Shown here piece by piece: positions 10,906 to 21,537 of a stretch of 64,000 bases of DNA (within the stretch, counting starts at the first letter, position 1; every line of letters starts with the position of its first letter). The notes under the pieces are model-generated. The model saw only the letters and a program-made list of their open reading frames with translations, was not told where the DNA came from and ran no database searches. The position numbers were made by a program, and so were the translations under genes. The DNA comes from Flectonema sp. DT1601 (lineage: Eukaryota; Euglenozoa; Diplonemea; Diplonemida; Diplonemidae), in contig OZ025786.1 in NCBI GenBank assembly GCA_964019425.1, forward strand, positions 1,178,001 through 1,242,000, given 5' to 3'.

Positions 10906-12297
10906 TTAAAGTTCAAAACAAAGCGTTCGATCTCTTTCACATTCAGAAACTTTTTCAAGAACTAACGTACTGAGAAGAACAAATATAGATCCTAAATACA
11001 TTATACTTTCATAACCGGAATCAGAATTCGAGACATAGTCGCCCATATCAACCCTAGTTGGTAAAAAGAATAACATCGGAGAGTAGATTATTGGTCCGAT
11101 GGTAGATCCGACAAAGGCCGACACATCCCAAACTGCCAACCATTGCGCTCCTGATCCTCTACTTGGCAATCTATCCACAGCTAGTGCATATGAGACAGTC
11201 AGGATCGCTCCATTGCAAGTTCCATAAAAGAATGAAACCACTAAAACAGCATAAACAGATCTGAATAAAGTATTCAAAACAAAACAAGTTGCTATCCCAA
11301 ACGAACAGAGTCTTAGAATTCTCTTCCTTCCAATACTGTCAGACAGATACCCAGAAGGCAATGCAGTCACTGCCAATCCAAGTTGCGCTAAGAAAGCAGC
11401 GTTAGCAGTGTAAGACCTCGCAGCTGAGGGACCAAGACTAGTGCCATCATGAAACTGAACCCAATCTCTGAAATAATATTGTAGAAATGACTGAGTTGAA
11501 GCACCAGCTTGGTACAGAGCTCGGCTTACAAAAAGCCAAAAATAATCCGGAAACTCACGTCTGTCTACTAAATAACAAGATGCCAGTTGGTTCCAGTTCC
11601 AGAAACGACGTTCTTCACAAGGGCGGTCACCAGAAGTATGCAGTAGTGTTGTGACAGTAGTTACTATCATCACTGCAGTGTACGTTAAATACAATTCCGT
11701 ATCAGGAAACATAATGACTACAAAAAAACCAACTCCAGCTCCAATACCAAACAGAGATACCAACACTCCGTTTGCTTTACCAGTCTGGTGTTTTGGTACC
11801 AAATCTGGAGTGAATCCCAGAACAACCGTTTGCATGCTACATAGGCAAATCATTCCAATAAATGAAGCAAAATAATACCACAATATCGATATAGCTGATG
11901 GGTGTAAACTACTAACATACCATTGAATACCCAGACAGGGTAACAATAATAATCCGAATACAACAAGGTAGGGTCGTCTCTTGCCATAAATGACGGTGCA
12001 TCTGTCGCTGAAAAAACCAACAGCTGGTCCACAAAGCTGAGCGATTCCGGCGAGAACGAGGAATGCTGCGAGAGCGAAATCATGTCCTTCAGGAAAGAAT
12101 CTAACGGCTTCAGCTGGGAATGTGATCAACGCATATGTAGTCAGGGTGAGTCCGTAACCAAAACTAAATGCGTACATACCAACCAACTCCTTCAGTGAAA
12201 GTTCTGACCGGTGTTCTCCACGTAGTAGCGGCTCCTCTTCTTCAGGAATTGTTGGAATGGTACGCGGTGTTGAGACACATATCCCTAAGGCATCCAT
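10906..12297 (-). CDS. MFS transporter, SLC45/plant sucrose-transporter-like (GPH type)
   Basis: 463 residues with about 12 hydrophobic segments. After the second segment the loop FFSDRCTVIYGKRRPYLVV matches the G/S-D-R...G-(K/R)-R-R-P signature of the SLC45/sucrose transporter and GPH families, and GYLSDSIGRKRIL is the matching loop in the second half. Such proteins are usually proton-coupled sugar symporters; the substrate here is unknown. The N-terminus EEEEPLLRG is an acidic dileucine-type sorting signal, hinting at an endolysosomal or vacuolar location. The ATG at 12297 follows a pyrimidine tract ending TTAAAG, leaving a leader of about 37 nt. The C-terminus is a natural stop with no donor nearby. 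Confidence 0.85.
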   Translation of the reverse strand: MDALGICVSTPRTIPTIPEEEEPLLRGEHRSELSLKELVGMYAFSFGYGLTLTTYALITFPAEAVRFFPEGHDFALAAFLVLAGIAQLCGPAVGFFSDRCTVIYGKRRPYLVVFGLLLLPCLGIQWYVSSLHPSAISILWYYFASFIGMICLCSMQTVVLGFTPDLVPKHQTGKANGVLVSLFGIGAGVGFFVVIMFPDTELYLTYTAVMIVTTVTTLLHTSGDRPCEERRFWNWNQLASCYLVDRREFPDYFWLFVSRALYQAGASTQSFLQYYFRDWVQFHDGTSLGPSAARSYTANAAFLAQLGLAVTALPSGYLSDSIGRKRILRLCSFGIATCFVLNTLFRSVYAVLVVSFFYGTCNGAILTVSYALAVDRLPSRGSGAQWLAVWDVSAFVGSTIGPIIYSPMLFFLPTRVDMGDYVSNSDSGYESIMYLGSIFVLLSTLVLEKVSECERDRTLCFEL

Positions 12298-12470
12298 TTT
12301 TATTATATTCGTTTATAATTGAAGTGTATCATACCTTTAATTATTGAAGGGGGGAAAAATAAAATATAAAAAAAAATTAAATTACGGAAATTGAAAAATT
12401 TATGCGACCCTTTCCCTTTTTTTTTGTTTTTTCCCCTCCACAATCAAGTAGAGTTAATAAAGTAACAATA

Positions 12471-13025
12471 CTACTCAACAATAGGAAGGTCTTTCATGTT
12501 CGCTCTTGAAGACAAGTAGGCATTCCAAAATACACCCCAGCAACTTGCCCATAAAACTCTGTATCTCAGTTCAACGTATCTAAAACTAATGTAGTTTAAG
12601 AATGGCCAAACGTACCAATTTGCAATCATTGTTGGAATTAGTTGCGATATCACTTTATTAAAGCCGTTGTCTAACGGCGATAGAGACGTATCTTCTTGAG
12701 ATAGCGTCTCAAATATTCCCATTAAGAAGAAGAATGAGGCTGTTAAGACTGTAGCTCCACATGTCTGGTCAATTAACGTAACAATTAAAGCAGAGTTCAG
12801 ATTCAAACTAGACAACATCTTAAAGTAAAAGTGTAAAACTGGTCCTGTCCACAGCATTCCTACAGCTGCCATTCTACATAGTCGGGATGAGTCTTTAATC
12901 TCTTCTTCTTCGATTAGCTGACAGAGACCATCACCAACAGCAAAAAGAAAACTTGTTGTAACACTTTTACTAACTAGTGGGTATTTAACAATGAGATTAC
13001 TGTACCACTTTAGTGCTGATCTCAT
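12471..13025 (-). CDS. Mpv17/PMP22-family membrane protein
   Basis: 184 residues, the usual length for the family. Diagnostic blocks are WTGPVLHFYFKML near residue 60, DQTCGATVL near 85, NWYVWPFLNYISFRYV near 135 and a C-terminal WASCWGVFWNAYLS. Mpv17, PXMP2 and yeast Sym1 relatives are small four-helix proteins of the mitochondrial inner or peroxisomal membrane thought to form non-selective channels. The N-terminus is basic and lacks acidic residues at first, which suits mitochondria. The start is well fixed: a long T-run, CTATTCAG, then a 10-nt leader and ATG. Confidence 0.9.
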   Translation of the reverse strand: MRSALKWYSNLIVKYPLVSKSVTTSFLFAVGDGLCQLIEEEEIKDSSRLCRMAAVGMLWTGPVLHFYFKMLSSLNLNSALIVTLIDQTCGATVLTASFFFLMGIFETLSQEDTSLSPLDNGFNKVISQLIPTMIANWYVWPFLNYISFRYVELRYRVLWASCWGVFWNAYLSSRANMKDLPIVE

Positions 13026-13573
13026 TTTTGGTATTCTGAATAGAAAAAAAAAAAAAAAAAAAAAAAAAGGGTTTCAGAAGAATTGTCTCTCTCTGGTTGT
13101 TGTTGACTCACAGTCGTCTGTTTTCAATTAGCTGACGGCTATCAATCTCATCATGTTGTGAATAGTATGGAAAAAAGGAAATGAGATGATTCTTGTTTTG
13201 TTTTATTTTTAAGAAGACGAAATCCAACATGTCTTATGGTCATCGTGTGACTCCCTCGTGCGACAGGATTCTGTCTGCGTTCAAATATAAGTCCATAACA
13301 GAAAAGTGATAGGGATGGCAGAATTCTACTTGTGAAGGAGCATCTTCTCTCCCTACACAGATGACGTGTTTTATGATATGAAAACATGAATCTCTTTATT
13401 GTTAACCTTTTTAGATAAATAGATAATAAAAGTATCTGACTTGTGTTGTAAAAAAACAAAACGAGACGATCCTTATTATTATTATTTTTTTTTTCCTTCC
13501 CCACATATCAAAACAGAAAAAAAACGAGCAAAAGCGAGGGATGGAAGAGTTTTCGCGTGTGAGGGAACTCCCT

Positions 13574-13753
13574 CTAACTCTCTCTCTGCAGATGACAATG
13601 TGAGATGAAAAAGAAAAAAAAAAATTGCCAAAAAAAACTACATAGAATATTTCTAAATTCTGGTTCATCTAACGAGATGGTTAGCGAGTCAAACAGACCA
13701 GAGTATTGGTCAGGTAGCTCTTCGAGGGTAAACCTAATCCCAGAGTTCATCAT
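13574..13753 (-). CDS. Hypothetical short protein or first exon
   Basis: 59 codons. The first 36 residues (MMNSGIRFTLEELPDQYSGL onward) have balanced, coding-like composition; the rest is Phe-rich translation of a T-tract. The ATG at 13753 follows AATTATATTAACAG with a 7-nt leader, the pattern of real genes here. The T-tract is followed by CATCTGCAG, so this may be exon 1 of a spliced gene, but I find no GTATGT donor and the exons I tried do not join in frame. It may equally be a remnant. Confidence 0.35.
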   Translation of the reverse strand: MMNSGIRFTLEELPDQYSGLFDSLTISLDEPEFRNILCSFFWQFFFFFFISHCHLQRES

Positions 13754-13854
13754 AATCAACCTGTTAATATAATTTAGAAATCTAGCAGTTTAGATTTTTT
13801 TTAATCGTCACTTTTGATATAAAAAAAAAAAAAGCAAACAAAAAAAAAAACTGG

Positions 13855-13894
13855 ATAATAATAATAACAATAATAATAATAATAATAATAATAA
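13855..13894. repeat. (AAT)n microsatellite
   Basis: About 13 AAT units with one AAC interruption. Confidence 0.95.
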
Positions 13895-14290
13895 ACCAAC
13901 CAGAAATATCCACAGTAACTAATGCTGATGTAGTTGGAAGCAATAAAAAATAAAATCAACCAACTACTACCACGAAATGGTACTTTTTACGATACAAAAA
14001 AAATACAATCTTCTTCTCCATTCTCTTAATATCATAAATACGCACAAAGGTTAGAACAAAACGTTTGCACACGAACGAGAGAACATAAAATCACACGATG
14101 AAAGGAGAGAATAAAGAATTGTATCTCTTTTGCAAAGAACGTTCAGATGGACCCATCGGTTCTTAAAACAAATAAAGTTTCAATGTTGTTACAGAACCAC
14201 ACCAATCAAGGTCAGCAGGAGGAGAGAAAAAAAAAATTTATTATTATTATTTAAATATAACCTAAACCATCTCTCATATAAGACAGAAAA

Positions 14291-14450
14291 AACTATTCAG
14301 ATAAGCAGCCTTATATTTTGTTGATTGCAGCTAGTGTTACTGGCGGCAGCACAGGGAAATAGATAACATGACAATAATAAATAAACGGCTCTTTTAATCT
14401 GAATAGTTTCTTCTCCGACTTCGTCGGTGCAAAAAAAAAAAAAAAAAAAA
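14291..14450. repeat. Dispersed repeat family R2, copy 2
   Basis: Starts AACTATTCAGAT, ends with the inverted complement ATCTGAATAGTT, then TTCTCC, a CCGAC/GTCGG hairpin, TGC and a run of A. More diverged in the middle than copies 1 and 3 (it has GGCGGCAGCACAGGG), but the ends match. Confidence 0.75.
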
Positions 14451-15692
14451 TATAACAAATATCCATTATAATTATACTGTGAATTATGGTGATGTTTAAC
14501 TTAGTCTTCATGTAGGCTACAAGGAACAACACTTCTTCAGGCAGAAAACAGAAAAAAAAAAAAAAGGACAATGTTGACTGTCAGTGACAGTAGAGTAAAA
14601 GGAGGCTTGGTTTACTAACTAGTAAATAGATAAACAGTCTTTGCAAAAAGAAAATGTCTTTTTTAAAAAGAATCAAAAGGAGTGATTCTGAAGCAATACT
14701 TTATTTCAGATGTCCGATACGTAATCCACCAGCATGGTGGATATCGCACATCACTATTAAGGTTACACCATGAAGCTACAATACTGGAATTCAAGAAGAG
14801 GTCTTGACAAGAGGGGTACACAGGATACCTTTTGTTAGATGAGATCAGTCTGCTGCTTCTGATCAAAAAAAAAAAAAAGAAAACTGACTTACACAAATAA
14901 CTCTTTTATTCTAGGGGAGTGAGGAAAGTAAAGGTTGGGAAGGGAAAAAAAAGGGGAAGAAAAAAAAAAAAAATACCTATCATACTGCCAGTCTTATTTC
15001 AGATAGATCCCAATAAAAAGAGGACCAATCAAAAAGACCTGCCAGTGATAAAAAAAAAAAAAAAGCAGTTAGCAAATATTTGTCTTTTTTTTTTAAAAAA
15101 AGACATTAAGAATCAGGCAATAAAAAGAAAAGGATCAACCCAATAAGCCAGCTGTTGCTTAGGGTGTACCTGATAAGGTGTACTACCTCAACACAGTGAA
15201 CATGTAGGTGGTTGATATTTTTTTTTTTTTAAACCCAATTTTTCTATTCCAAAATCATCATACTTATTACTCAACCGCAGTGCGATTTTAAAAAAAAAAA
15301 AAAAAAAAAAAAATGATCCAAACGGAGTTTGCCTTTAGTTTTGGTTTATTGAATTTGTTATTTTTATTTTTATTTTATTTTTTTCTTCCGGACGCGATCT
15401 ATCGACAAATTCTATTAAAATAAAAAAATCTTTTAAATAAGTTAGTTCGCAAACAATGCCTCTACACAATAATATTCAAAAAAAAAAAAAAAAAAAAAAA
15501 AAAGAATGTCACGCGAGTACAATAAAACAGAAGGGAAGGGTAAGAAGAGGAAGGCACATAAAAATATACTTTTTTGACTAAAGAACACAAAAAAAAACCA
15601 AACAAACGATGAGAAGGAAAAGAAACATGCAAATGAAAGGATTCATGAATAAAATAACATTCAGAAAGTGACTCAACGAGACACCACAACAG

Positions 15693-18236
15693 TTACTTCT
15701 CCTTCTTCGTAATAATTTTTTTCTTAATAATTTTTTTCTTCGGAGGAGAACCATCAGTTATGTTTGCCGATGATTTTGTTTTTGTCCCGACAGGAGTGAT
15801 AGGAGGAGAGGCCGCTGAAATAGAAGGCGAAGAAGCAGCCAAAGAGGTTCTTCTTATGATCTTTTTGACTGGACGAATAGCTGGCGAAGCTCCAGCTTTA
15901 AGCGCAGGAGACTTTGAAGGAATGCTTTTCGGAGCGGCTAGTTTTTTAATGGTGGCCGATGATATACTTTTTGTACTACTCGACAGCCCAGTTGATGACA
16001 CAGATCTCATACTTCCTGCAAGACTCGATGATGGTTTCGCATGTGTTGCTGAGATCGCTTTCATACTTTTCTTTGGAACTAAAAGAGGACTCTTCGCTTC
16101 TGTTCTAACAGATCTCGAAGATGCAACTCTCGGAGTCAATCTCGGTGTTGAAGACGCCTTCGTTACCTTGAGCAGTGGAGATGATTTAGCGAGCTTCAGT
16201 GTTGGTGTTTCCTTCTTTTTTTTCACTATTTTCCTAGTTGAACCTCCTCCATAAGATCCCTTCCTAAGTACAGCTGATCCTGACAGTGAAGTAATCGACT
16301 CTTCGTAACTAATTTTATTAAGATCATCAGTACTGACACCAACATCTTCCATCCTTCTAGCGGTTACAACAGGACTTGAAGTCATCAACATGTCTGATAA
16401 AGTTGGAGATGCTTCAGACTGCACGCATTGAATACCTTCAATATCCTATTTGGGATTGGTTTAAAGAAAGAACAATAAATGAAAAAGGTTTCATCGCATA
16501 TAAACACAAACACATACGTCAAGAGCCAGAGCAAGATTTTCCTTTGTGAGCTGCGGGTGTAGGGTTCCCGGATGCTGTGGTTCAGGTGAAGCTGAAACAG
16601 AAGTAGAAGAAGTAGTGGTAGTGGTTCCAAAAGTATCGCGTCCTCTAAAGTAGATTTCATTGTCTTCTTCAAATTCAGAGATGGCTTTGAGAGTGCATCT
16701 GACAGCATCATCAATGGCATCTGTCAGCGTGAATTTTGCAAACGGGCTGTCGTCTTCTGCGGCATTCAGCCTAAGGTATGAACCAGATCTGGTGTCTTGT
16801 AGTAGTACGACTTTGTCTTCTAAATGTTTAATCCCCCAGATCATTCTATGTGATGGATCACCATGACAGCATACTATCTTAGGATCGATACCTGAGACAT
16901 ACATACGAGTTGACTGATCAGTTCTTAATGAAATACAATCAGATCCAGTAGAGGATTCATTTTCGAATACCCACGTGCAGCGTTGTTCTGTTGCGGCCAG
17001 TGTATTGTCGACAACTGATAACCACAAGTGTTGTGTTAAACTTATTCTATATTTCAAAACTTCTGGTTCTTGTTCTTCCATCGTCAGTTGCTTTGCTGTT
17101 TGAGGTTCTTCCTCCTCATCACCATCCTGTTCCAACTCCGATTCAGAAGATGTCTGTTCTTCAATACTCGCAACAATAGCTGTGGCACCAGCCACGATGC
17201 TGTTCTTTATCAACTCAGCAGTGTATGTTGCAGTTATTAAATCACCATAAGGAACAGCTGGTGGCTGTACTAACAACGAATCAACAATGGCTTCATAAGG
17301 TGGAGGACATATGTCTTCAGCACCAGGTGTGTACGGAGAGAGATCCTGTAGTTGCGCAACAGATCCATCACCAGCACCAGACTCCGATAACATGAAGTCA
17401 TTTTCACTGCAAAAAGACCCACGCTGCTCTCTCCTACGTTGGATTGATGATTCAGTTTTACGAGGCAGGTCACTCAAAGACATAACTTTTAAGTCCTCAG
17501 TTGGGTTAACCCACGCAACTACCTGCATGAGAAGTTCTCTCCTGCGAAGTTTATATTTTTGTTCAGCTCCAGTTCGTTGAATTGCTGCTTGGATTCCTCT
17601 AATTGCGATTGCGTACCACCTTTTTGACTTTGAGTCTACATTAGCGAATCTTTGAAGAGCGGCACCCATGTCTTTTATATCGACGATCGAAATTGGTTGA
17701 CTGCCAGTGACATCTAGTGTTGTTTTTTCTTCGTTAACAACACATGTGGCAAAGTGATTGTTTACTATCCGTTCACCTTGCTTTAAGTACCAAGCAACCA
17801 TGTGGGCTAGAGTTAAGTTAGTGCCTGAGGTTCCTACTTCTTTTTTCATGCTCATGTATTCAGCTTCCGGAATTCTGCGAGAGCTACACGTAAATCCCCA
17901 GACAGTTACTTCTTTGTAGTTCCACTCGTTGTCACAATCATCGTCGAATGTTCTGAAAATGTGAACTATTTTCATTCTCAGCCCAGTCATCTTTGATCCA
18001 ACGTCAATATCAAAAACAGGTTCTAATATTGATTTACGTTTTTCAGTTACCGAAACAGTAGACACTCCGTTCTTTCTCTTTGTTGCTAAATACGTACTTT
18101 CCTCCATCCATTTTCTCCTTATACCTTCTCTCTTTGAACTCTCCTGTGTCTGCAATACCAACAGCCGGTTTTCTTTACTGACGATGGTTGTTTCATCTGG
18201 TCCACATTTACAAAACCATGAAATCGGATTTTTCAT
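15693..18236 (-). CDS. Two-exon protein: unknown N-terminal region, beta-trefoil/fascin-like domain, Lys/Ser-rich basic tail
   Basis: Exon 1 is 16518-18236, exon 2 is 15693-16445; the 72-nt intron starts GTATGT and ends CAAATAG. Splicing keeps phase 0 and gives about 823 residues; without it the frame stops eight codons into the intron. Residues 1-300 are unrecognised. Residues 305-380 hold a PPPY motif and an acidic stretch. Residues about 395-530 (LWLSVVD, VVLLQDTRSGSYLRL) resemble a beta-trefoil of the fascin/actin-cross-linking kind. The exon 2 part is Ser, Lys and Pro-rich with KSP-like repeats and ends KKKIIKKKIITKKEK, suggesting binding to microtubules, actin or nucleic acid. A cytoskeletal linker is the best guess but not shown. 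The leader contains a strong pyrimidine tract before the ATG at 18236. Confidence 0.75.
16446..16517 (-). other. Cis intron, 72 nt (beta-trefoil/Lys-rich gene)
   Basis: Donor GAC|GTATGTG, acceptor CCAAATAG|GAT, with a T-rich tract before the acceptor. Phase 0. Both flanking frames are open right up to the splice sites and join in frame. Confidence 0.8.
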
Positions 18237-19251
18237 AATTATTTGAAGAAGAAGTTGGGGAGAAGGGGAGGGGGATGGGACAACTCTTTGATAGAATAGA
18301 AATAGTTTTTATAATAAAAAACAAAGAAAACAAAGAAACCTACAAAGAGAGTCATTGATGACAAGTGATAATCATATATTCAAAACAATAAATTGATTTT
18401 TTTTTCTTTTTTTTTTTTTTTTTTCATTTTCTTTTTTTCTTTTTCTTGTTTAGACTCTGCAACAACAGACGTGTTTAGAAGGGGAATAAAAAAAAGAGAC
18501 TAATGATTGGTGTGACAAGAGAGATAAGAAACTGACATTTACGATTTCCATCTGCGTAAAACTTTTTTCCTCTTCGCTGTCCATCAACAGACGGACTTGC
18601 AGATGTGAAAACTTGTCGCGGTAAAAAAAAAAAAAAAAAAAACAGAAAATAACTATTTCTTGTTTTTTTTTTCTCTTTTTTTCCTTCCGGTATGTGTCCC
18701 AAACACAATGCTCAGACTGAAAACTGATGACACCACCACAAGTAGTGCTATTCAGACCTCTTTCTGTGGATAAAAACCCAACCAGTAAATAATACAACAG
18801 GGTGACGCTGGAAAAAATATTTTTTTGTCGTCGTAACACGGATTAAAAGCGACCACCCAAATTTCTCCGTGTAAATTAAGAAGGATATTTTTTTTCCTTT
18901 TTTTGCTCACTGAACTGTGTAAAAGTTTGCAGTGGTGAACGCAATTAAAACAAAGAAGTATTGGACTACAATGACAGGTGATATCAAGCAACCTTCTTTT
19001 TTTTTTTTTTTTTTTCGTATGTAATGTTGGCAACACGTAATTCTTATGTTATGTAGTTGGGATCAAGATATTCTTTTTATTACTAAAAAGAACAAAAAAG
19101 TAAAACAACTTTTTTTTTTTTAATCGCTGATCCCTTCTTATTGCATTCTTCTAATAATATTTAATTAGTAATGACTAACAATGCAAGCATAGTCACTGAA
19201 CAGATTACAACAAAAAAAACAGAATATTATCACAACTGTAGCACAAAAATA
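18237..19251. other. Intergenic region
   Basis: 3' flank of the DnaJ gene and leader of the neighbouring two-exon gene. Several T-runs (18409-18424, 18996-19016) and A-runs. No gene seen; short frames are Phe/Lys-rich. Confidence 0.55.
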
Positions 19252-20690
19252 CTACTGTTGCTGACATTCAGCCTGTTGTGGTCCTCTGTGTTGCTGCTGG
19301 TGAGATTGCTTACGTCTTTCTGTCCGACGTGAATCATGACGGCGCATTTTTTCCTGTTTTTTTTTTTGTATTTTTTTTCCCCTACTAATAGTATTATTGG
19401 TATTTTTTGAAACGGAAAAAAAAAAAAAAAAAAAATTACATACGCTCAGCTGCTCAGCTGTTAGCTGGGTGTATATTTGTTGTTCTCTGACCGTTTCCTT
19501 TGCAGTCCCACCGAGGACTGGCTTCTTCTCTCCCTCCGGACGTCCAAGTTCTTCGGCTATTAGTTGCGCCTGTTTTAAGTGTTTATATGAATATTCTTTT
19601 TCCGAGAAAGTTTAAAAAACATGGTACATACTTTTTCAGCTGAAATGTCAGGCATTTCGATATTTAACTTGAGGATGTAGTCTCCGTGACCTCCACGAGT
19701 GTTTGGCATTCCCTGTCCAGGAAGAACAATGGAAGACTCAGCACTAGTTATGCTACCAGGAGTTATGGTTGTTGTAAGTGTGCTTCCACTTGGGTGAGGA
19801 AGGTTAACTTTGCATCCTCCGATGACGTCTCTTAATTTAATTTTCTGAGAGCAGATTATGTCGTCTCCCATGCGTTGCATTCGAGGATCAGCTTTGATTT
19901 TAAGTTTGAGACGAACATCACCCGAAACAGCACCAACAGCCTCGTCCGACATAGCAGGGATAGCCAGTTCTTCTCCGTCTTGGATTCCTGCTGCTACTGG
20001 TATTGGGATGCTTTCGGTTTTTCTTTTCGCGAAAGTACCTCCACAAGAGCAGTCAGGACAGCGTCCTCCACTAGTTTTAACACCAACACCCTTACAGTCT
20101 CCACATGGTCTTTGAATTCTTTGAAACATTCCTGGTTGGACCTGGTGGACTTGAGAGACTTCACCAGCACCGTCACATGTTGAACAGGTGTGTGCTTTTT
20201 TACCCTCCGCACAGACAACGTTTCTTGTGAATCTGACGTTCTCAGTTCCACCATTATAAGCTGTTTGTAAGGTAATAGGAATTTCTAGGAACTTATCTTC
20301 TGTTTTCATTGGTCCTCGAGGTTGACCACCCATTCCTCCCATGTTAAAGTTTTTAAAAAGATCTTCGAAACCACCCATTCCACCCATGCCACCTCCACCT
20401 GGCATACCTCCCATTTGAGCGTAGTCTTTACCGTACGTGTCGTACATTTTTCTCTTTTCTCCATCAGACAAGGTTTCGTAAGCTTCATTCAGTTCAGCAA
20501 ATTTATCTGCAGCTCCCTTGTCAGGGTTCTTGTCCGGGTGAAGGTCCATTGCCTTCTTCTTAAAAGCCCTCTTAATTTCTTGTGTCGTAGCGCTCTTTGG
20601 TACACCTATAGCCTGATAGTAGTCAGCAGCCCATCTCCTTTGAGATAACGTGTTTGATCCTCCTATGTGCTTACTGAATAATCTTCTCAT
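19252..20690 (-). CDS. DnaJ (Hsp40) co-chaperone, mitochondrial type, three exons
   Basis: Exons 19632-20690, 19444-19569 and 19252-19353 join in phase 0 to 428 residues. The N-terminus [11 protein letters not shown] is basic, as in a mitochondrial presequence. The J domain spans about 23-88 with HPD at 51-53, followed by a Gly/Met-rich linker. The zinc region (160-218) has [16 protein letters not shown] and CPDCSCGG; one of the four canonical CxxCxGxG repeats is degenerate. C-terminal substrate-binding domains follow to residue 350. Exons 2 and 3 add 75 residues absent from ordinary DnaJ, ending in a basic Gln-rich tail ([16 protein letters not shown]). It should stimulate an Hsp70 ATPase and deliver clients to it. 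I chose the ATG at 20690 because it lies 17 nt after a CTCTGACAG acceptor; 18 further codons upstream lie before that site. Confidence 0.88.
19354..19443 (-). other. Cis intron 2 of the DnaJ gene, 90 nt
   Basis: Donor AGC|GTATGTAATTTT followed at once by a T-run; acceptor AAAAAACAG|GAAAAAATG. Phase 0. The downstream exon opens for 33 codons to a stop, which supports the join. Confidence 0.75.
19570..19631 (-). other. Cis intron 1 of the DnaJ gene, 62 nt
   Basis: Donor AAA|GTATGTACC, acceptor CTTAAAACAG|GCG. Phase 0. If retained, the protein would end 18 residues later in a Lys/Asn-rich string. Confidence 0.8.
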
Positions 20691-21537
20691 GTTCTTGTCG
20701 ACAGTTGCTGTCAGAGGATGGAATAAAAGCCATAAAAAAAACAAACAAAAAAAAAAAAAAAAATAATATTATATCAAAAATTAAACCATCTCTCCGTTAA
20801 AATATGTTAAAAGGGGCGGGGGGACACAAAACTATTTTTTTTTTTATTAAAAAAAAACAGAAAACTTACTTGTTGCTTAAATGTGAATTTTCCTCGACTT
20901 ATATATTTTTTTTTTTTTTTTTTTCCTCCTCTCCTCCCGTTCTTGTCAATCGTGTGCAATTGCAAGTGGTGCACTTGAGACGTCGTTAAGGTCATCTCCT
21001 GTTGTCGGAACTGTTTTCTGTTCCAGCTGAAGGGTGCAAAGCTCAATAACTTCCTTTAATTTTGTTAATCAACCAAATGCTCTTTTTAAGTCCAATAGCT
21101 GCTATTTTAAATGTATCACTCGGTTGAGGTTGTTAATGAAAGGACTGCTACCAATGTCAGTTTTTGCAACTCAAGGTAAATCATCGATAACCGAAACCCT
21201 TAACTCAAGTGTTTGACGGTCACACAGGTTTTTTAGAAAATTAGAAATTCCTCTGCGCTTTTACACCCAATTTAAAGTTTGAGGATAGGTCCTCCAACCA
21301 TTCGATTTTGAAAACACACCTCCAAGATTTTTTTTTTTCTTTATTTCTTTTTTTTTTTTTTTTTTTTTTCCCCGAAAAAATATAACACAAAACTAGAAAA
21401 GAAGAATTAAAAAAATGGTCCTCCGAAGGGTGTGCTGCCGAGGTTAAAGGACCGACTGACTAGTCGCCAGTCCACAACTTTATAATATAAAGTCCAAAAC
21501 ATGTGCTCCCGATTGGTGTTTTGGTTGTTTGATTTGT
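20691..21537. other. Intergenic region
   Basis: Contains the DnaJ leader (acceptor at 20708-20710), homopolymer runs (20898-20924, 21345-21370) and a short minus-strand frame starting MTLTTSQVHHLQL near 20994 that ends in an A-run and cannot be spliced in frame to the DnaJ gene. Nothing else seen. Confidence 0.5.

Larger units (their letters stand above)
13026..15692. other. Gene-poor region with repeats
   Basis: Apart from the short frame at 13574-13753 I see no solid gene. The region holds an (AAT)n microsatellite at 13855-13894, an R2 repeat copy at 14291-14450, two similar segments at about 13300-13370 and 13520-13600 on the minus strand, and long A/T runs (for example 15281-15313 and 15479-15503). 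Confidence 0.5.

Noticed and set aside
14156-14260. Plus-strand frame MDPSVLKTNKVSMLL... after a CAG
   Set aside because: Only about 27 plausible residues before an A-run, inside the minus-strand array; probably chance.
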